From the NCBI GenBank assembly GCA_965278995.1, contig OZ257136.1, positions 1,612,001 through 1,676,000 on the forward strand: DNA of 64,000 nt, read 5' to 3'. The position numbers were made by a program, and so were the translations under genes. The DNA is from JADJYF01 sp965278995. Its GTDB lineage: Bacteria; Pseudomonadota; Gammaproteobacteria; Ga0077536. Shown piece after piece: positions 33,909 to 42,605 of the stretch (the first letter of the stretch is position 1; each line of letters opens with the position of its first letter). The notes beneath the pieces were generated by a model. That model did no database searches and was not told the DNA's origin. It saw nothing but the letters and a program-made list of their open reading frames with translations.

Positions 33909-36269
33909 ATGGCTCAGTTCAAGCGAGCGGCACTGGCCGCAGCGATTGCCACCACGTGCTCGACGCCAATCAGCGCCGAAGTACTCGAAGAAGTCGTGGT
34001 CACCGCACAGAAACGTGAGCAGAGCTCTCAGGACGTCGGCATCTCGGTCTCGGCATTCACTGGCGAGCAGCTGCAGCAGCTCGGTTATACCAACGCTCAG
34101 CAAGTCACCGCACTAGCGCCGGGCGTCAGCACCATTCAGCCCAATGGCCCCTCGAACTATGCCATCGCTATCCGCGGTTCAGCCCAGAACGATTTCATCA
34201 GCAACCAGGAAAGCCCGGTCTCGATTTATATCGACGACGTCTACCTGAGTCAGATGTCGAGCGCTGGCTTCATGCTGTTCGACATGGAGCGCGTGGAAAT
34301 CCTGCGCGGTCCGCAAGGCACGCTGTACGGCCGTAACGCAACCGGCGGCTTGGTCCACTATGTAACACGCAAGCCGTCCGAGGATTTCGACGCCTATGCT
34401 CAGGCGACCGGCGGTTATTACGGCCAGGCCAAATTCGAAGGCGCCTTTGGCGGCAAGCTGGCCGAAGGCGTGATGGGGCGCGCATCCGTCTCGACCCACA
34501 ACAACGACGGCTACGTCGAGAACCGCGTGCTGGGCGACGATATCAATAACGCCAACGATTACGCGGCAAGGGTGCAACTGCTGGTCGAACCGACAGCGAC
34601 GACCTCGTTCCTGTTCAACGCGCGCGGCGCGCTCCAGCAGATCCGGACCGGCTTCTTCGAGCACGTGACGGCCAGCGCCGATCCGGTTACGGGTTTCGGC
34701 ACCAATACACCTGACCTGCCGAATGCGCTGCTGGGCGGCTATCAGGATACCGATGGCGACAACTTCGCCGGTGACTACGACAACTTCGGCCACCAGGACA
34801 TGGAGTCCTATGGTTTCTCCGGCACCTTCACCTGGGAGGCACAGGAGAACCTGCAGGTCGTCTCGATCACCGACTATCAGACCGTCAAGCGCGACTACAT
34901 CGAGGATTCGGACGCCTCGCCGTTTGCCAACTTCAATTTCTTTCAGGTCACTGACGCCGATCAGTTCTCGCAGGAACTGCGCTTCATCGGCGACCAGGAC
35001 CGCTGGCGCTGGCTGGCCGGTTTCTTCTATCTCGATATCGGCGTCAACGATGCGAACGGCGCTGAGACACCGTTGACCACGGCGTTCGTCAATGATTTAT
35101 TCGTTCCGCCACTCGGCGACGGACTAGGCCTCCCCGGACCGCTAATCGACGGACCTGGAGGCGCGCTCGGCACCGTATCCGAAGGTGACGGCACCTTCCT
35201 CGGCAATGACAACCCCTACACCACCGATACCTCGAGCTGGTCGCTGTTCGGTCAGGTTGAATACGACTTCACCGAGCAGTGGACCGGTATTGCCGGTTTC
35301 CGCTGGATCGAAGAGAACAAGGAACACGAGTTCAACAACAACCTCGTCGACTTCCAGCCCGGTACACGTCAGCGCAATGGCAACCCGAACATCATTGCCA
35401 ATCTTGGCCCCTATAGCGGCGAGATCGACGAGAGCATGTGGTCGGCCAAGGTCGAACTCGAGTTCACGCCGACCGAGGACTTGTTGACCTATGTCAGCTG
35501 GAATCGCGGCGTCAAAGGTGGTGGATTCAATGCGCCCTTGGACGTGACCGATTACTTTTCAATCTTCACACCTCCACCGCCGGTCGGCACAGGTATCATT
35601 CCGCTGACCGACGACAACATGCGCTTCGACGAAGAAAAACTTGACGCCTATGAAGGCGGGTTCAAGATGAGCCTGTTCGACGGGCTCGCGCGATTGAACG
35701 GTTCCGGCTACTACTATGATTACCGCGATTATCAGGCGTTTCAGATCATCGGTCTGACCACCTTCCTGTTCAACGCCGATGCCGAGACTTACGGTTTCGA
35801 GCTCGAATTTCAGGCTTCGCCGATAGACGGTCTCGACTTCCTTGCCGGCGTCGGTTACATCGACGTCACCATCAAGGATGTCGATTTGGACGGTATCGGT
35901 ACAGCGCTTGGCCCTGAAGATACCAAGCCCGTGCAGACACCGAAGTGGAACACCACCGGCCTGCTCCGCTATCAATGGCCGGCATGGCAGGGGCATCTGG
36001 CGGCGCAGGCCGACTTCACCTACCGTTCCAAGCATTTCTTCAGCCTGACCCAGGCACCGGCCAGCACGCAGGGCAAGTACGTGATCGGCAACGCGCGTCT
36101 GAGCTATACGCCGAGCGATGAGCGTTGGGAGGCAGCCGTGTTCGTCAACAACATTGCCGACCAGAATTATCTGGTGCAGACTTTCGACCTGGGCGCCGTG
36201 CTCGGCATGACTGAGCAGTATTTCGGCATGCCACGCTGGGTCGGCGGCAGCGTGCGGGTCAATTTTTAA
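33909..36269 (+). CDS. TonB-dependent outer-membrane receptor
   Basis: 786 residues from the ATG at 33909, with a signal peptide (MAQFKRAALAAAIATTCSTPISA). Just after it, EVLEEVVVTAQKREQSSQDV is the TonB box and plug start. The plug (LQQLGYTNAQQVTALAPGV, RVEILRGPQGTLYGRNATGG) is followed by beta-barrel repeats ending in a C-terminal Phe (VGGSVRVNF). Such receptors in catabolic loci import hydrophobic or bulky substrates rather than only siderophores. It diverges from the FAD monooxygenase gene and ends at a set of hairpins facing the acyl-CoA ligase. Confidence 0.93.
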   Translation: MAQFKRAALAAAIATTCSTPISAEVLEEVVVTAQKREQSSQDVGISVSAFTGEQLQQLGYTNAQQVTALAPGVSTIQPNGPSNYAIAIRGSAQNDFISNQESPVSIYIDDVYLSQMSSAGFMLFDMERVEILRGPQGTLYGRNATGGLVHYVTRKPSEDFDAYAQATGGYYGQAKFEGAFGGKLAEGVMGRASVSTHNNDGYVENRVLGDDINNANDYAARVQLLVEPTATTSFLFNARGALQQIRTGFFEHVTASADPVTGFGTNTPDLPNALLGGYQDTDGDNFAGDYDNFGHQDMESYGFSGTFTWEAQENLQVVSITDYQTVKRDYIEDSDASPFANFNFFQVTDADQFSQELRFIGDQDRWRWLAGFFYLDIGVNDANGAETPLTTAFVNDLFVPPLGDGLGLPGPLIDGPGGALGTVSEGDGTFLGNDNPYTTDTSSWSLFGQVEYDFTEQWTGIAGFRWIEENKEHEFNNNLVDFQPGTRQRNGNPNIIANLGPYSGEIDESMWSAKVELEFTPTEDLLTYVSWNRGVKGGGFNAPLDVTDYFSIFTPPPPVGTGIIPLTDDNMRFDEEKLDAYEGGFKMSLFDGLARLNGSGYYYDYRDYQAFQIIGLTTFLFNADAETYGFELEFQASPIDGLDFLAGVGYIDVTIKDVDLDGIGTALGPEDTKPVQTPKWNTTGLLRYQWPAWQGHLAAQADFTYRSKHFFSLTQAPASTQGKYVIGNARLSYTPSDERWEAAVFVNNIADQNYLVQTFDLGAVLGMTEQYFGMPRWVGGSVRVNF

Positions 36270-36273
36270 GGAA

Positions 36274-36307
36274 GCTCTGAATAAGTCCATCCTGGACTTC
36301 TCAGAGC
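36274..36307. repeat. repeated stem-loop, copy 1 (REP-like)
   Basis: GCTCTGA-ATAAGTCCA-TCC-TGGACTT-C-TCAGAGC folds into a long stem with a small asymmetric bulge. Its core GAATAAGTCCATCCTGGACTTCT (36279-36301) recurs with one change at 41254-41276. It lies 5 bases past the TonB receptor stop. Confidence 0.7.
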
Positions 36308-36309
36308 AC

Positions 36310-36339
36310 GGAAAGGGAAAAGTGCGATTTTCCCTTTCC
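36310..36339. terminator. strong bidirectional hairpin between TonB receptor and acyl-CoA ligase
   Basis: GGAAAGGGAAAA (36310-36321) and TTTTCCCTTTCC (36328-36339) form a perfect 12-base stem with the six-base loop GTGCGA. It sits between two convergent stops and works equally in either direction. A third hairpin (36345-36353 with 36361-36369, TTTCGATGG/CCATCGAAA) reaches into the ligase 3' end. Confidence 0.7.
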
Positions 36340-36340
36340 T

Positions 36341-37894
36341 TCACTTTCGATGGTCTTCGCCCATCGAAAATGGCGGCACGTCCGTGTGCCGCAGGAAGCG
36401 CTCTGGCGATCTGTTAACCAGCTCACGCAGCTTCTGCACTTCGACTTTACCGAGTGCCGTGCGCGGCAGGGCGTCGACGAAAACGACGTCCTGCGGATGC
36501 TTGTAACGCGCCAGGCGGGCGTCGAACAAAGCGAGAATCGTGGCCGGCGGGACAGACGCTCGCGCCACGGCAACGACAACCGGTACTTCGCCCCACCGCG
36601 CGTCAGCACGGCCGGCGACCGCCGCTTCGACGAGCAGCGGATGGCCATGCAGCACGCGCTCGAGTTCCGCCGGGTAGATATTCTCGCCGCCGGAAATGAT
36701 CACATGCTTGATGCGGTCCTTGAACCAGTACAAGCCACGCTCGTCTTCGCTGGCAACATCGCCGCTTGCGAACCAGCCATCGGTAAAGGCCTCGGCAGCG
36801 CCGAGCGCACTCGACCAGTAGCCGCTCGCCACATGCGGACCGCGAACCTGGATTTCGCCGGCCTGCCCCGCCACGACGTTCTGCCCTTGACCATCGACCA
36901 GGCGGATTTCGCTGTGCAGACCGGCACGACCGATGCTCCCGACCGTCGTATAGGCGTCGTCGGTACGCTGATAGATGGCGAGCGGGCCGGTCTCCGTTGC
37001 GCCGTACACCTGGATGACCGGCACACTGCGCGCGTGCCAGGCCTCGATCAGCGCGAGCGGCACATCGGTCGAACCGGTCGTCACGGCACGCAGCCTGTTC
37101 AGGCGACACGCGGGCCAACTCGGATGCTGCAACAAAGCCGTCATCGTCGCCGGCACCTGCACCGTCAGCGTTGGCAGCCCGCTGTCGATCAAATCCAGCG
37201 TCCGCGCCGCATCGAAACGCGTTTCCAGGATGACACTGGCACCGCGATACAACGCCGGCAGCGTCTGAATATTGAGTCCACCGACATGAAACAGCGGTAA
37301 CACCGTGAGCACAATGTCGTCAGCGCACAGGTCGTGCATGTGAATGGAATTCAGCGCATTGAACAGCAGCGCGGATTGCGTCAACACCACGCCCCGCGGT
37401 GTACCGGTAGTCCCCGAGGTATAGACTAGCAGTACCGGCGAGTGCGGTTCACCGCTGGCCGCTGGTACGGCAGCGTGATCGCCCAATGTCGCTGTCGGCA
37501 ATTCAATGTGCTCGAAGCCGAGCCTCAGACAAGGTCGATGACGAAACGCATCGGCGCTGTCGGCGCAACTGGCATCGATGACGACGAGACTCGGACCGGC
37601 GTCATCCAGCACCGCGTCGAGTTCACGCGTCGACAGGCGCCAGTTCAGCGGTATCAGGATCAGGCCTTGGCGCGCGCAGGCGAACAGCAGCGCAATCAGG
37701 TCGGGCGTATTGAGCCCCAGCCAGGCGACCCGTTGACCGTGCGCCAGCGCGCAGGTATTCGTCAACAGGCTCGCCAGCTGCAAGATGCGCGTGTGCAGCT
37801 CGCGGTAACTCAGGCTGCAGTCCGGCCCGATAATGGCCGGTTTATCCGGCACGCTGCCAGCATGTCGGGCTATCCAGCCCGACATGTCCTTCAT
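36341..37894 (-). CDS. acyl-CoA synthetase, AMP-binding family
   Basis: 517 residues of the ANL superfamily: P-loop LLVYTSGTTGTPRGVVLT, YGATETGPLAIY, YWFKDRIKHVIISGGENIYPAELE, and the catalytic lysine in PRTALGKVEVQKL. The N-terminus (WIARHAGSVPDKPAIIG) matches long/medium-chain and aryl acid ligases (FadD/MenE-like). It would activate a carboxylic acid as its CoA thioester. Its ATG overlaps the stop of the ACAD-like gene by 4 bases, so it is the last gene of a leftward operon. Confidence 0.9.
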   Translation of the reverse strand: MKDMSGWIARHAGSVPDKPAIIGPDCSLSYRELHTRILQLASLLTNTCALAHGQRVAWLGLNTPDLIALLFACARQGLILIPLNWRLSTRELDAVLDDAGPSLVVIDASCADSADAFRHRPCLRLGFEHIELPTATLGDHAAVPAASGEPHSPVLLVYTSGTTGTPRGVVLTQSALLFNALNSIHMHDLCADDIVLTVLPLFHVGGLNIQTLPALYRGASVILETRFDAARTLDLIDSGLPTLTVQVPATMTALLQHPSWPACRLNRLRAVTTGSTDVPLALIEAWHARSVPVIQVYGATETGPLAIYQRTDDAYTTVGSIGRAGLHSEIRLVDGQGQNVVAGQAGEIQVRGPHVASGYWSSALGAAEAFTDGWFASGDVASEDERGLYWFKDRIKHVIISGGENIYPAELERVLHGHPLLVEAAVAGRADARWGEVPVVVAVARASVPPATILALFDARLARYKHPQDVVFVDALPRTALGKVEVQKLRELVNRSPERFLRHTDVPPFSMGEDHRK

Positions 37895-39135
37895 GGATAG
37901 CTCTCGCCAGCCAGATAGAGCGCATCACGGCCGATGCGTTCGATGCACAGATCGGCGCTCCATGGCAGCATCAGCGAACCGCAGCGGCTGTCACGATACA
38001 GTCGCTCGAGCGGCCAGCGTTTCAACATGGCCTGACCACCGCAGGTGCGGATGGCCTGCTGGCACAGTTCGTTGGCGTTCTCCATCGCTGTGTATTGCGC
38101 GGCATAAGCGCGCATTACCTGTTCCCGACTGGGATCGACACACGCTTCGGAAACAGCCTGAAACCACAACGCTTTGGTCTGTTCGAGACGAATGCGCATC
38201 TCGGCTACATTATGCTGTTTGATGGCGCTGCCGCGCCGGATTTCGCCGCGCTGTCCGGGCAGTTCGCCGCGCAGATAAGCGCTGGTGAAATCACAGGCCG
38301 CCTGCGCGATGCCGATATAAGTCGGCGTCAACGTCATGAACATGTGCGGCCAACGGAGCGCCGCCTGGTAGTAAATGCCGGGCGGCATCAGCGCTTCGTT
38401 ATCGTCGACCCACACGTTGTCGAGAATGAGATCGCGCGAGACGGTACCGCGCATGCCGAGCGGATCCCACTCCCCTTCGACACGGACGCCTTCGGCACTC
38501 GCCGGCACTGCGATATAGAGCGTGTTGCGCCGACTCGCTGCACTATCGGCGGACTGTTCAGTGCAGAGTACGCCGTAATAGTCGGCGTGCCCGGACAGCG
38601 AGGCAAAAATCTTCCGCCCACTGATGCGCCAGCCGCTGCCGTCGCGCCGAGCCGAGGTCGCAAACGGTACCGCGCCGGCAGCCGCGCTGCCGCCTTCGGA
38701 AAACGGCTGCGAATAAATGGCGCCATCGTTGACGATGCGCGCGTAATGCATGGCCCGGCGTGCGGCGTGTTCGCGCCGGTCGCTGTCGCTCATATCGATT
38801 TCATCAGCCAGCGGCCCGGTCCACAGACTGGAGCAGACGTGCATGTTCCAGGTCAGTGCGGTCGCGCCACAGTACCGCCCGATCTCTGCCGCAGTCAGCG
38901 CATAGGCGCGGAAATCCGCGCCCAGCCCACCGTGTTCGCGCGGCACGCAGATGCTGAGCAGCCCATGGGCACGCAATTCAATGTAGTTCTCGGTCGGGAA
39001 GCGCGCACTGGTGTCGTACTCGGCGGCTCTCCCCGCGAAACTTTCGGTACCGAGCTGGCGGGCGAGGGCTGTCAGCTCAATCTCAAGTTCGCTCAGGCGA
39101 AATGCTTTGGGGTCGAATATCGGCTGGTTCTGCAT
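37891..39135 (-). CDS. acyl-CoA dehydrogenase-like flavoprotein lacking the usual catalytic Glu
   Basis: 414 residues with the ACAD fold: LLSICVPREHGGLGADFRAYAL, GWRISGRKIFASLSGHADYY, DPLGMRGTVSRDLILDNVWV, TCGGQAMLKRWPLERLYRDSR. At the usual position of the base (YEGT) it reads LMLPWSADL, and at the isovaleryl-CoA-type position the segment is FMTLTPTYIGIAQ, without a Glu. This is more like the group D flavin monooxygenase/nitroalkane oxidase-type relatives of ACAD. Role: either a dehydrogenase with another base or a monooxygenase. Overlaps the ligase start; one base from the NicX-like stop. Confidence 0.85.
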   Translation of the reverse strand: MQNQPIFDPKAFRLSELEIELTALARQLGTESFAGRAAEYDTSARFPTENYIELRAHGLLSICVPREHGGLGADFRAYALTAAEIGRYCGATALTWNMHVCSSLWTGPLADEIDMSDSDRREHAARRAMHYARIVNDGAIYSQPFSEGGSAAAGAVPFATSARRDGSGWRISGRKIFASLSGHADYYGVLCTEQSADSAASRRNTLYIAVPASAEGVRVEGEWDPLGMRGTVSRDLILDNVWVDDNEALMPPGIYYQAALRWPHMFMTLTPTYIGIAQAACDFTSAYLRGELPGQRGEIRRGSAIKQHNVAEMRIRLEQTKALWFQAVSEACVDPSREQVMRAYAAQYTAMENANELCQQAIRTCGGQAMLKRWPLERLYRDSRCGSLMLPWSADLCIERIGRDALYLAGESYP

Positions 39136-39136
39136 G

Positions 39137-40171
39137 CTAGATCACCCTGCCCGCTTCGACGACGATACGATCGTCCAGCGCAATCGTGCAGTTCCTGATT
39201 GGCAAATCGAAATGCCCTTCGGTATACCGGCCAGCGTGCTCGTTGGCGCCGGTGGAATAGAGAAAATTCCCGGCAAACGCACGTAGCTCAGTGCCGTTGA
39301 GATCGCGGCGGTCATACAGCGCGAGCGCCTCGTAACGGGCACGGGTGTTCAAACCCCAGCCGACATGACTTACACCATAGGCCTCGCGGTCACCCCACGC
39401 CGCCAGATACCGCCGCATCAGTTCGGCGTCGGTGCCAGTGCCATTCACTTCGACCACGAAATCGTTTTCGATGATCAGTTCGACCTGCCCTTCGAGGTAG
39501 CGTTTGAAGGTGAGGTTGATATCGCCGACGTCCATCACGAGACGTCCGTTGACTGCCCGTGAACGCGGAAAATTCACCACGATGCCGCCTGGCCAATGCG
39601 CGATCATGCCGGGCTTGTCGCACCATCCCCAGACGCCGCCGGTGCGCGCCTCACCGAGATCGATATCGAGTGCGGTGCCGGCGGCGGAACGCACGGTCAT
39701 GCGCGTAGCCACGCGGCAGGCCTTGATTGCAGCGCGCACTGCCGCCTCATCGGCAGGCTCGGGCACGAGTCGCTCGAGTGCGTCCGGATGTTCATTCGAG
39801 ACCATCAGCACGCGCGATCCGGCACCGAGGATCTCCGGCAACTGGGGCGCGTGCAGCAGCCCTTCGACCGTGAGATCGATAACGAGCGCGCTGGCCTTGA
39901 GTGCCTGCAGTGCGGCCTGATGGCCGTTCAGAACCTGACTTGCCCCGGTCGATCGTATCGGCACTGGCGCACTCTGCGCGGGTGTCGGCACCGACACCTC
40001 GAAGCTGTTGGCGCCGAGTGCAGCGAGCGCGAGCCGAGTCAGCTCCCGATTCTGCGGGCGCGACTGCGACTCCGATAGAATAGCGACGCTGGTACCAGCC
40101 TCGACCCGGCACAGTTCGAACACGCGCTGAAACGCCCGCAGCCACCGGTATTCAATCGTATCCTGCAACAT
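39137..40171 (-). CDS. NicX-like M29-fold protein (2,5-dihydroxypyridine 5,6-dioxygenase family)
   Basis: 344 residues. It resembles NicX and the M29 aminopeptidase fold: NRELTRLALAALGA, FPRSRAVNGRLVMDVGDINL, LIIENDFVVEVNGTGTDA, GVSHVGWGLNTRARYEAL and the C-terminal EGHFDLPIRN. His in VSHVG and His/Asp in GHFD match in spacing the metal ligands I recall for NicX. NicX opens the ring of 2,5-dihydroxypyridine with Fe2+. Automated tools often call this group leucyl aminopeptidase. A ring-cleaving role is supported by the GST-like neighbour, but the substrate is not proven. Confidence 0.75.
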   Translation of the reverse strand: MLQDTIEYRWLRAFQRVFELCRVEAGTSVAILSESQSRPQNRELTRLALAALGANSFEVSVPTPAQSAPVPIRSTGASQVLNGHQAALQALKASALVIDLTVEGLLHAPQLPEILGAGSRVLMVSNEHPDALERLVPEPADEAAVRAAIKACRVATRMTVRSAAGTALDIDLGEARTGGVWGWCDKPGMIAHWPGGIVVNFPRSRAVNGRLVMDVGDINLTFKRYLEGQVELIIENDFVVEVNGTGTDAELMRRYLAAWGDREAYGVSHVGWGLNTRARYEALALYDRRDLNGTELRAFAGNFLYSTGANEHAGRYTEGHFDLPIRNCTIALDDRIVVEAGRVI

Positions 40172-40195
40172 GCCGCCGCCTCGCGTTTCTCGAAT

Positions 40196-40834
40196 TTAGG
40201 GACTGCTGTGAAGACCGACACACGCTACCTTGAAAGCCTCGCTGCTCAGGCAGTTCGCCTCAATGGCGGCGAGACGCGGAAAATCCTCGATATCGAGACC
40301 GTTACGCCGCGCGATATCGAGCTGCGGAACGACGCAGATGTCGGCGATGGAAACGCGCGTGCCGACGCAGTAGCGCGAAGTGCCGCCCGCTGCCGTCAAC
40401 CACAACTCGAGTGCGTCCAATCCTTCGAGCAGCCAGTGATTGAACCAGCGGCGACGATTACGGGTATCGATCTTGAAGGAATCGCGAAGAAAAGCCATGA
40501 CTCGAAAACCGTTGACCGGCTGTATATCGCTGCACACGAGTTGCGCGAACTGTCGCGCGCGAGCACGCTCGACCAGCGTGTCGGGCAGCAGCGGCGGGTC
40601 CGGATAGCGCTCGTTCAGATACTCGATAATCGCCAGCGACTGACTCAGCACTACGCGCTCATCGGTATAAACCGGCACCATTCCCTGCGGATTCAGTGCG
40701 CGGAACTCGGGATCGTGCTGTGCGCCCGATGTCAGATCGATATCGATGGCGCTGACACTCAGCCCTTTCAGCGCCAGCGCAATCCGTACACGCGCAGCTG
40801 AACTGGCGCGGGCATAGTCATGCAGTTCATACAT
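40196..40834 (-). CDS. maleylacetoacetate isomerase-like zeta GST
   Basis: 212 residues: N-terminal SSAARVRIALALKGL is the zeta-class GST active site (Ser-Ser then Arg for the maleyl group), followed by LNPQGMVPVYTD, LSQSLAIIEYLNERYP, and a C-terminal helical domain with SIADICVVPQLDIARRNGLD. Zeta GSTs isomerise the cis double bond of maleylacetoacetate or maleylpyruvate with glutathione. In E. coli-like MaiA the neighbours are FahA/HmgA; here the neighbours are NicX-like and ferredoxin, and no fumarylacetoacetase is visible, so the substrate may be another cis-unsaturated ring-cleavage product. Confidence 0.85.
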   Translation of the reverse strand: MYELHDYARASSAARVRIALALKGLSVSAIDIDLTSGAQHDPEFRALNPQGMVPVYTDERVVLSQSLAIIEYLNERYPDPPLLPDTLVERARARQFAQLVCSDIQPVNGFRVMAFLRDSFKIDTRNRRRWFNHWLLEGLDALELWLTAAGGTSRYCVGTRVSIADICVVPQLDIARRNGLDIEDFPRLAAIEANCLSSEAFKVACVGLHSSP

Positions 40835-40896
40835 TGCCGATCACGCGCCCTGTCGGATCATGGGGGAGCGTCGAGCGCGATTCCGTCATGGTCGAT

Positions 40897-41217
40897 TCAA
40901 CCGTCGTTCTGCGCGACGTTGAGCACCAGTCCATCGAGTTCGTCGGTGACTTTGACCTGGCAGGTCAGGCGGCTATTTGGCAGGCGGTCGGCGGCAAGCT
41001 CAAGGGTGGAATCCTCAATCTCGTCCGGCGGCCCGACCTTATCCATCCACGCCTCGTCGATATAGGCATGGCAGGTACTGCAGGCACAACTCCCGCCGCA
41101 GATTGCCAGGATGCCGGCGATACCATGCTGGATCGCGCCTTCCATCAGCGTGTTGCCATTGGCGACCTGGCACTCGTGGCGCTCACCGTTAACATCGACG
41201 TAAATAATTCTTGGCAT
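40897..41217 (-). CDS. [2Fe-2S] ferredoxin, adrenodoxin/P450-partner type (copy 1)
   Basis: 106 residues from the ATG at 41217 (MPRIIYVDVNGERHE). The cluster ligands are in CGGSCACSTCHAYID and the distal LTCQV, the vertebrate-type spacing C-x5-C-x2-C...C. Such ferredoxins carry electrons from an NAD(P)H ferredoxin reductase to cytochrome P450s or related oxygenases. It is immediately downstream of the reductase gene with a repeat element in the 96-base gap. The second copy at 42606 is a paralogue. No P450 is present in the window. Confidence 0.9.
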   Translation of the reverse strand: MPRIIYVDVNGERHECQVANGNTLMEGAIQHGIAGILAICGGSCACSTCHAYIDEAWMDKVGPPDEIEDSTLELAADRLPNSRLTCQVKVTDELDGLVLNVAQNDG

Positions 41218-41253
41218 GGCGAAAATTCTGCTCCGAATGATTAACAAAACTCC

Positions 41254-41276
41254 GAATCAGTCCATCCTGGACTTCT
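41254..41276. repeat. repeated stem-loop, copy 2 (REP-like)
   Basis: GAATCAGTCCATCCTGGACTTCT matches 22 of 23 bases with 36279-36301. The core AGTCCA-TCC-TGGACT forms the stem. It lies between ferredoxin copy 1 and the ferredoxin reductase stop. The flanking arms that lengthen copy 1 are absent. Confidence 0.65.
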
Positions 41277-41313
41277 ACTCGCCGCATCCACGGGTCTTAC
41301 CCCTGCAGTCTGA

Positions 41314-42543
41314 TCAGGCGCGTGCCAGCTGCAGCAGATCGACTGTCATATCCGCGGCCTGGGCGACGCTGACAGCGGTGCCCTGCATCAGCAGTTTACG
41401 TACCGCCATGTGATCCGCTGCACGATTGACTGAGTCAGTGCCGACCAGTGCACCGTCACGAAAATAAACGACGGAAAAGCCAGCCGCTGTAACCTCACCT
41501 CGAACAACGCAAGCATCGTAAGGCAGACCGATGCCGGCCATCTGCAATTTGACGTCGTATTGATCCGACCAGAACCACGGTACCTGGTGGTAGATGGTGT
41601 TGTCGCCGCACAGGCTGGCTGCGGCAACTTTCGCCTGATCGACTGCATTCTGCACCGATTCAAGGCGCAACTCGCGCCCCAGAAAGCCGTTGTAATGCAG
41701 CGTGCAGTCACCGGCAGCGACAATGTCCGGATCGCTCGTACGGGCACTGCCGTCGACGATGATGCCATTGTTGCAGGCCAGACCGCAGTCAGCGGCGAGT
41801 TCGGTATTCGGGATGACGCCGATACCGGCGACCAGCAGGTCGACGTCGAGATGTTCAGCTGCGCTCGTCTCCAGCAGCAAGCCAGACCCGCTCCGCGCAA
41901 CCTGATGGATGCCGGTATTCAATCGAATCTCGACGCCGTGCTGACGATGCAGATCGGCATAGAAGTCCGAGATCAGTGGCGAGACGGCCCGCGCCATCAG
42001 TCGGTCCTGCGCTTCGAGCAGGATGACTGACTTGCCGAGTTGCCTGGCAATCGCAGCCACCTCGAGACCGATGAATCCGCCGCCAACGACACCGATACGC
42101 GCACTGCGGGCCAGGCAGTCACGGAGTGCCAGACTGTCGTCCAGCGTTCGTACGTAATGGATGCCGGGCAGGTCCGCACCAGCGCAGGACAACGGTCGTA
42201 CGCGGGCGCCGGTAGCGAGCGCCAGACGCGCATAGTGGAGATGTTCGCCGCTGGCCAGTGTCAGTGCGTGTCGCTCGCGATCGATACCGAGCACCCGCTC
42301 GCCGAGGCGGACTTCCACGGCCAGCTTGTCGTAATAACTGGCCGGCCGGAACAGCAGTCTTTCGGGCTCCAGATCGCCGAGCAGGAATTTCTTCGACAAC
42401 GGTGGCCGCTGATACGGCAGCGCCGTTTCCTCGCCGATCAGGATCAGACGGCCATCGTAACCGCCTTTACGCAGGGAATCGCAGATCTGCAGACCACATT
42501 GCCCGGCACCGATGACGACGACTGGGTACGCCGACGTGGGCAT
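41314..42543 (-). CDS. FAD ferredoxin reductase (rhodocoxin/putidaredoxin reductase type)
   Basis: 409 residues: FAD motif VVVIGAGQCGLQICDSL, LPYQRPPLSKKFLL (typical for this group), the NAD motif IGVVGGGFIGLEVAAIARQLG, and DIVAAGDCTLHYN. The C-terminal domain has VPWFWSDQYDVKLQMAGIG, as in putidaredoxin and rhodocoxin reductases. It reduces the neighbouring [2Fe-2S] ferredoxins with NADH. The gene is flanked by both ferredoxin genes, the same strand on each side, an arrangement that suits one shared reductase for two electron carriers. Confidence 0.93.
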   Translation of the reverse strand: MPTSAYPVVVIGAGQCGLQICDSLRKGGYDGRLILIGEETALPYQRPPLSKKFLLGDLEPERLLFRPASYYDKLAVEVRLGERVLGIDRERHALTLASGEHLHYARLALATGARVRPLSCAGADLPGIHYVRTLDDSLALRDCLARSARIGVVGGGFIGLEVAAIARQLGKSVILLEAQDRLMARAVSPLISDFYADLHRQHGVEIRLNTGIHQVARSGSGLLLETSAAEHLDVDLLVAGIGVIPNTELAADCGLACNNGIIVDGSARTSDPDIVAAGDCTLHYNGFLGRELRLESVQNAVDQAKVAAASLCGDNTIYHQVPWFWSDQYDVKLQMAGIGLPYDACVVRGEVTAAGFSVVYFRDGALVGTDSVNRAADHMAVRKLLMQGTAVSVAQAADMTVDLLQLARA

Positions 42544-42605
42544 GATGGCTGATGGATCTGGGCTTAGGGTTAGGGGCTTATGCGTCAGGCTTCAGGTCTG
42601 GCGCT

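Noticed and set aside
36310..36369. CRISPR-like repeat
   Set aside because: The three hairpins have unrelated sequences and there is no regular spacer pattern; no cas gene is present.
37891..39135. Naming the ACAD-like gene as a specific pathway enzyme
   Set aside because: Key active-site Glu is absent, so a substrate-specific name would be a guess.
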